Shown here: positions 5,927 through 7,960 of the stretch, piece after piece
Position numbering within the stretch: position 1 is the stretch's first letter
Layout: each line of letters begins with the position of its first letter
Source: Paracoccaceae bacterium
Lineage (GTDB): Bacteria > Pseudomonadota > Alphaproteobacteria > Rhodobacterales > Rhodobacteraceae
Direction: 5' to 3'
NCBI GenBank assembly: GCA_007129775.1
Contig: SKUV01000283.1
Coordinates: forward strand, 1 to 7,960
DNA: 7,960 nt
Notes under the pieces: model-generated
Databases searched by the model: none
Told to the model about the DNA's origin: nothing
Seen by the model: the letters and a program-made list of their open reading frames with translations, nothing else
Program-made: the position numbers and the translations under genes

Positions 5927-7201
5927 TCAGTCGCGCGACGCGGCCAGCCGCAGCCCCGGCCGCGCATCGGCCTTGTTCGCCGCGTCGATGAAGGACAGCA
6001 CCATCGGGCGGATGTTGTTGCGCCACGACTTGCCGGCGAAGATGCCGTAATGGCCCGCGCCGGGCTCCACATGGCTGGCCTTGCGGCTGTCATCGAGCCC
6101 GGTGAGCAGATCCAGCGCCGCGATGCACTGGCCGGGGGCCGAGATGTCATCGGCCGCGCCCTCCACCGTCTTGACCCAGACATCGGTGACGCGCGAAAAA
6201 TCCACCTGATGCCCGGCCACGGTAAAGGCGTTGCGCGCGATCTCGCGGCCCTTGAAGATGCGCTGCACGGTCGACATGTAGAATTCCGCCGTCATGTCCA
6301 TCACGGCGAGGTATTCGTCATAGAACCGGTTGTGCTTGTCGCGCTCGGACGCATCGCCCTTGGCCTCGGCGATGATCTTTTCGTAGAACGCCTTGCTGTG
6401 ACGCTCGCTGTTCATCGAGATGAAGGAGGCAAGCTGGGCCAGCCCGGGATAGACCATGCGCCCCACCCCGGCGTATTTCCCGCCCACCCGCTGCAGCGCC
6501 AGATGTTCCAACTGGCCCATGGTCACGCGGCGGCCGAAATCCGTGACCTCGGTGGGCGCGGCGTCCGGGTCCACCGGGCCGCCGATCAGCGTCAGGCTGC
6601 GGGGCTGGGCATCGGGCTCCAGTTCGGCCAGATAGGCGGTGGCCGCCAGTGCCAGCGGCACCGGCTGGCAGATGGCGATCACATGCGCCTCGGGGCCGAC
6701 CTCGCGCATGAAATCCATCAGATATAGAGTGTAATCCTCGATATCGAACTTGCCCTTGGAGACCGGAATGTCGCGGGCATTGTGCCAGTCCGTCACCCAG
6801 ACCTCGCAATCGGGCAGAAGGCTCGCCAGCGTGGAACGCAGAAGCGTCGCGTAATGCCCCGACATCGGCGCCACCAGCAGAACCTTGCGCGGCTTTTCCG
6901 GCCGGCCGGTGACGTGAAAGCGCACCAGATCGCCGAAGGGGCGTTCCACCACCGCCTCGCGCTGCACCAGATGGTCGCGCCCGTCCTCGCCCACCACGGT
7001 GCGGATGCCCCAGTCGGGCTTGATCACCATGCGGGCGAAACTGCGCTCGGTCACGCGGCCCCATGCCGACATCAGCTTGAAGGCCGGGTGCGGCACCATG
7101 CCGAACATCGGATAGGAGGCGATGGCCCGGGCCGAGGCGCCCATCCATTCGTTTGTATTGCGGATGGACTCCATCATGTCGTAAGTGAGCATATAGCGCA
7201 T
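5927..7201 (-). CDS. phaZ: Intracellular polyhydroxyalkanoate depolymerase
   Basis: Hydrolyses stored poly-3-hydroxyalkanoate on intracellular granules, releasing hydroxyacids when carbon is scarce. The protein has 424 residues, close to the roughly 420 of Ralstonia PhaZa1. Seen: MRYMLTYDMMESIRN at the N-terminus, then the alpha/beta-hydrolase core with APMSGHYATLL (111-121) and VTDWHNARDIP (136-146). The nucleophile motif is ICQPVPLA with Cys178; a cysteine here in place of the usual serine is the hallmark of this family. Asp351 or Asp352 (EGAADDISAPG) and His384 (GAGHYGIFAG) complete the probable triad. No signal peptide is present, as expected. The frame is open for another 101 codons upstream, but that part is unlike PhaZ and crosses the divergent phaC gene. 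The ATG at 7201 follows GGAAAGGGA at about 5 nt. Divergent from phaC and probably controlled with it by PhaR. Confidence 0.96.
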   Translation of the reverse strand: MRYMLTYDMMESIRNTNEWMGASARAIASYPMFGMVPHPAFKLMSAWGRVTERSFARMVIKPDWGIRTVVGEDGRDHLVQREAVVERPFGDLVRFHVTGRPEKPRKVLLVAPMSGHYATLLRSTLASLLPDCEVWVTDWHNARDIPVSKGKFDIEDYTLYLMDFMREVGPEAHVIAICQPVPLALAATAYLAELEPDAQPRSLTLIGGPVDPDAAPTEVTDFGRRVTMGQLEHLALQRVGGKYAGVGRMVYPGLAQLASFISMNSERHSKAFYEKIIAEAKGDASERDKHNRFYDEYLAVMDMTAEFYMSTVQRIFKGREIARNAFTVAGHQVDFSRVTDVWVKTVEGAADDISAPGQCIAALDLLTGLDDSRKASHVEPGAGHYGIFAGKSWRNNIRPMVLSFIDAANKADARPGLRLAASRD

Positions 7202-7214
7202 GTCTGTCCCTTTC

Positions 7215-7228
7215 CGGGGATCGCCCCG
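7215..7228 (-). promoter_or_regulatory. Small hairpin directly upstream of the phaZ ribosome binding site
   Basis: On the minus strand CGGGG-CGAT-CCCCG forms a 5-bp, all-G/C stem with a 4-nt loop that ends where the GGAAAGGGA ribosome binding site (7215-7207) begins. It could modulate ribosome access or transcript stability. Seen as sequence; the function is inference. Confidence 0.3.
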
Positions 7229-7271
7229 ATATTCCGTATCGCCGCAGTCCCCCCGGATGGACGACGATATG

Positions 7272-7282
7272 CTGCAGAGCAG
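7272..7282. promoter_or_regulatory. Probable PhaR operator (CTGC-N3-GCAG)
   Basis: CTGC-AGA-GCAG is a perfect dyad, 23 bp before the phaC start and 70 bp before the phaZ start. From memory, the PHA-sensing repressor PhaR of Paracoccus denitrificans and Rhodobacter sphaeroides binds TGC-rich sites of this form near phaC, phaZ and phaP. The position fits repression of phaC and possibly of both genes. No second full copy was seen in the gap. Confidence 0.6.
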
Positions 7283-7305
7283 AAAGATAGGGGGGAAACC
7301 GGGCC

Positions 7306-7960
7306 ATGACAACAGATGACACAACGTCAGACCGCAATCTGGAACGGTTGAACGAAAATCTCGCCCGGATTGAGGAATTGTCGCAACGCCTGGTTGCAGC
7401 GCTGGGCCAAAAAGAGCCCGCAAGGCCCTCTTTACAGGCCCCTGACCAGAGCCTCTTTGCCAAGGCGGCGGCCGCCTACATGGCCGAGATGATGCAGAAT
7501 CCATCGAAGATTCTCGAACATCAGGTCAGCTATTGGGGCAAGGCACTCAAGCATCACGTGGAAGCGCAGGAAGCGCTGCGCAGCGGCAAACTGGCCGCCC
7601 CGCCCGACCATTCGCCCAAGGACCGGCGCTTTTCCAACCCGCTCTGGGACAGCCATCCCTATTTCAACTATATCAAGCAGCAATACCTGCTGTCGTCGCA
7701 GGCGATGGAACAGGCGATCGCGGATCTGGACACGCTCGACGAAAAGGACCGCAAGCGGCTGGAATATTTCAGCCGCCAGATCGTGGACATGTTCTCGCCC
7801 ACCAATTTCCTGACCACCAACCCCGAGGCGCTGGAGCGCGCGGTGGAAACCGACGGCGAGAGCCTCGTGAAAGGGCTGGAAAACCTCGTGCGCGACATCG
7901 AGGCCAATGACGGCGAATTGCTGGTCACGCTGGCCGACAAGGAGGCGTTTCGCGTGGGCG
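7306..7960 (+). CDS. phaC: Class I polyhydroxyalkanoate synthase (N-terminal part)
   Basis: Polymerises (R)-3-hydroxyacyl-CoA into PHA at the granule surface. The first 218 residues are present and the frame runs off the right edge; the full protein is expected to be near 600 residues. Seen: a variable, helical N-terminus, then AAAYMAEMMQNPSKILEHQV (56-74) and VSYWGKALKHHVEAQEAL. The PhaC N-domain hallmarks DRRFSNPLWDSHPYFNYIKQ (106-125) and FSPTNFLTTNPEAL (163-176) follow. The catalytic cysteine, aspartate and histidine lie beyond the window. The ATG is fixed by an in-frame TAG at 7288-7290 and preceded by AGGGGGGAAA. It is divergent from phaZ; in related genomes phaP (phasin) and phaR follow downstream. 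The subtype rests on the N-domain only, but the length of the N-terminus and the context fit class I. Confidence 0.97.
   Translation, partial: MTTDDTTSDRNLERLNENLARIEELSQRLVAALGQKEPARPSLQAPDQSLFAKAAAAYMAEMMQNPSKILEHQVSYWGKALKHHVEAQEALRSGKLAAPPDHSPKDRRFSNPLWDSHPYFNYIKQQYLLSSQAMEQAIADLDTLDEKDRKRLEYFSRQIVDMFSPTNFLTTNPEALERAVETDGESLVKGLENLVRDIEANDGELLVTLADKEAFRVG

Noticed and set aside
5924..6727. A 267-codon plus-strand frame opposite phaZ
   Set aside because: Antisense to a gene with complete PhaZ motifs; no ribosome binding site or recognisable domain.
7232..7273. Possible sigma-70 promoter for phaC (TTCCGT with TATGCT)
   Set aside because: Spacing is far too long and the -35 match is poor. 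A promoter must exist nearby but cannot be called from sequence alone.
7202..7504. N-terminal extension of phaZ by 101 codons
   Set aside because: It would run through the phaC start and regulatory gap, does not resemble PhaZ, and the ATG at 7201 gives the usual family length.

Overview
The window is a compact, high-GC chromosomal segment that looks like an alphaproteobacterium of the Rhodobacterales (Rhodobacter/Paracoccus/Roseobacter type). The reasons are the G/C-rich third codon positions, the style of the ThrRS and PHA-cycle proteins, and the divergent phaZ/phaC pair, which is the arrangement I know from Rhodobacter and Paracoccus. Family calls come from reading motifs by eye; no database search was run.

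Layout, left to right. (1) The left edge holds the first 119 residues of an oligopeptide/dipeptide (DppB-type) ABC transporter permease on the minus strand (1-357). It is divergent from a LysR-type regulator (506-1450, plus). The 148-bp gap between them contains a striking mirrored palindrome (424-456) that could be a shared operator/promoter. (2) The regulator converges on threonyl-tRNA synthetase, thrS (1461-3440, minus). A GC hairpin covers both stop codons. (3) Divergent from thrS is a tightly coupled plus-strand operon: a 35-residue single-span membrane protein (3636-3743), a 12-TM MFS transporter (3740-5056) and an ABHD10-like alpha/beta hydrolase (5046-5804). The genes overlap by 4 and 11 nt. 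(4) The operon converges on phaZ, an intracellular polyhydroxyalkanoate depolymerase (5927-7201, minus). (5) phaZ is divergent from phaC, a class I PHA synthase (7306 to the right edge, plus). Their 104-bp gap contains a perfect CTGC-N3-GCAG site, matching the PhaR operator described for Paracoccus/Rhodobacter.

How the genes work together: phaC and phaZ make and mobilise PHA granules, and the PhaR-like site is the obvious control point. The LysR protein probably controls the divergent peptide- or opine-type uptake system. The small protein, MFS protein and hydrolase are probably co-translated; the substrate is unknown, but an exporter or importer paired with an ester/thioester hydrolase is a reasonable working idea.

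No RNA genes, insertion sequences, CRISPR arrays, phage or plasmid features are visible, and no gene-free stretch exceeds about 200 bp. Most of the window is well-known housekeeping and storage metabolism. The least explained part is the small membrane protein/MFS/hydrolase operon.
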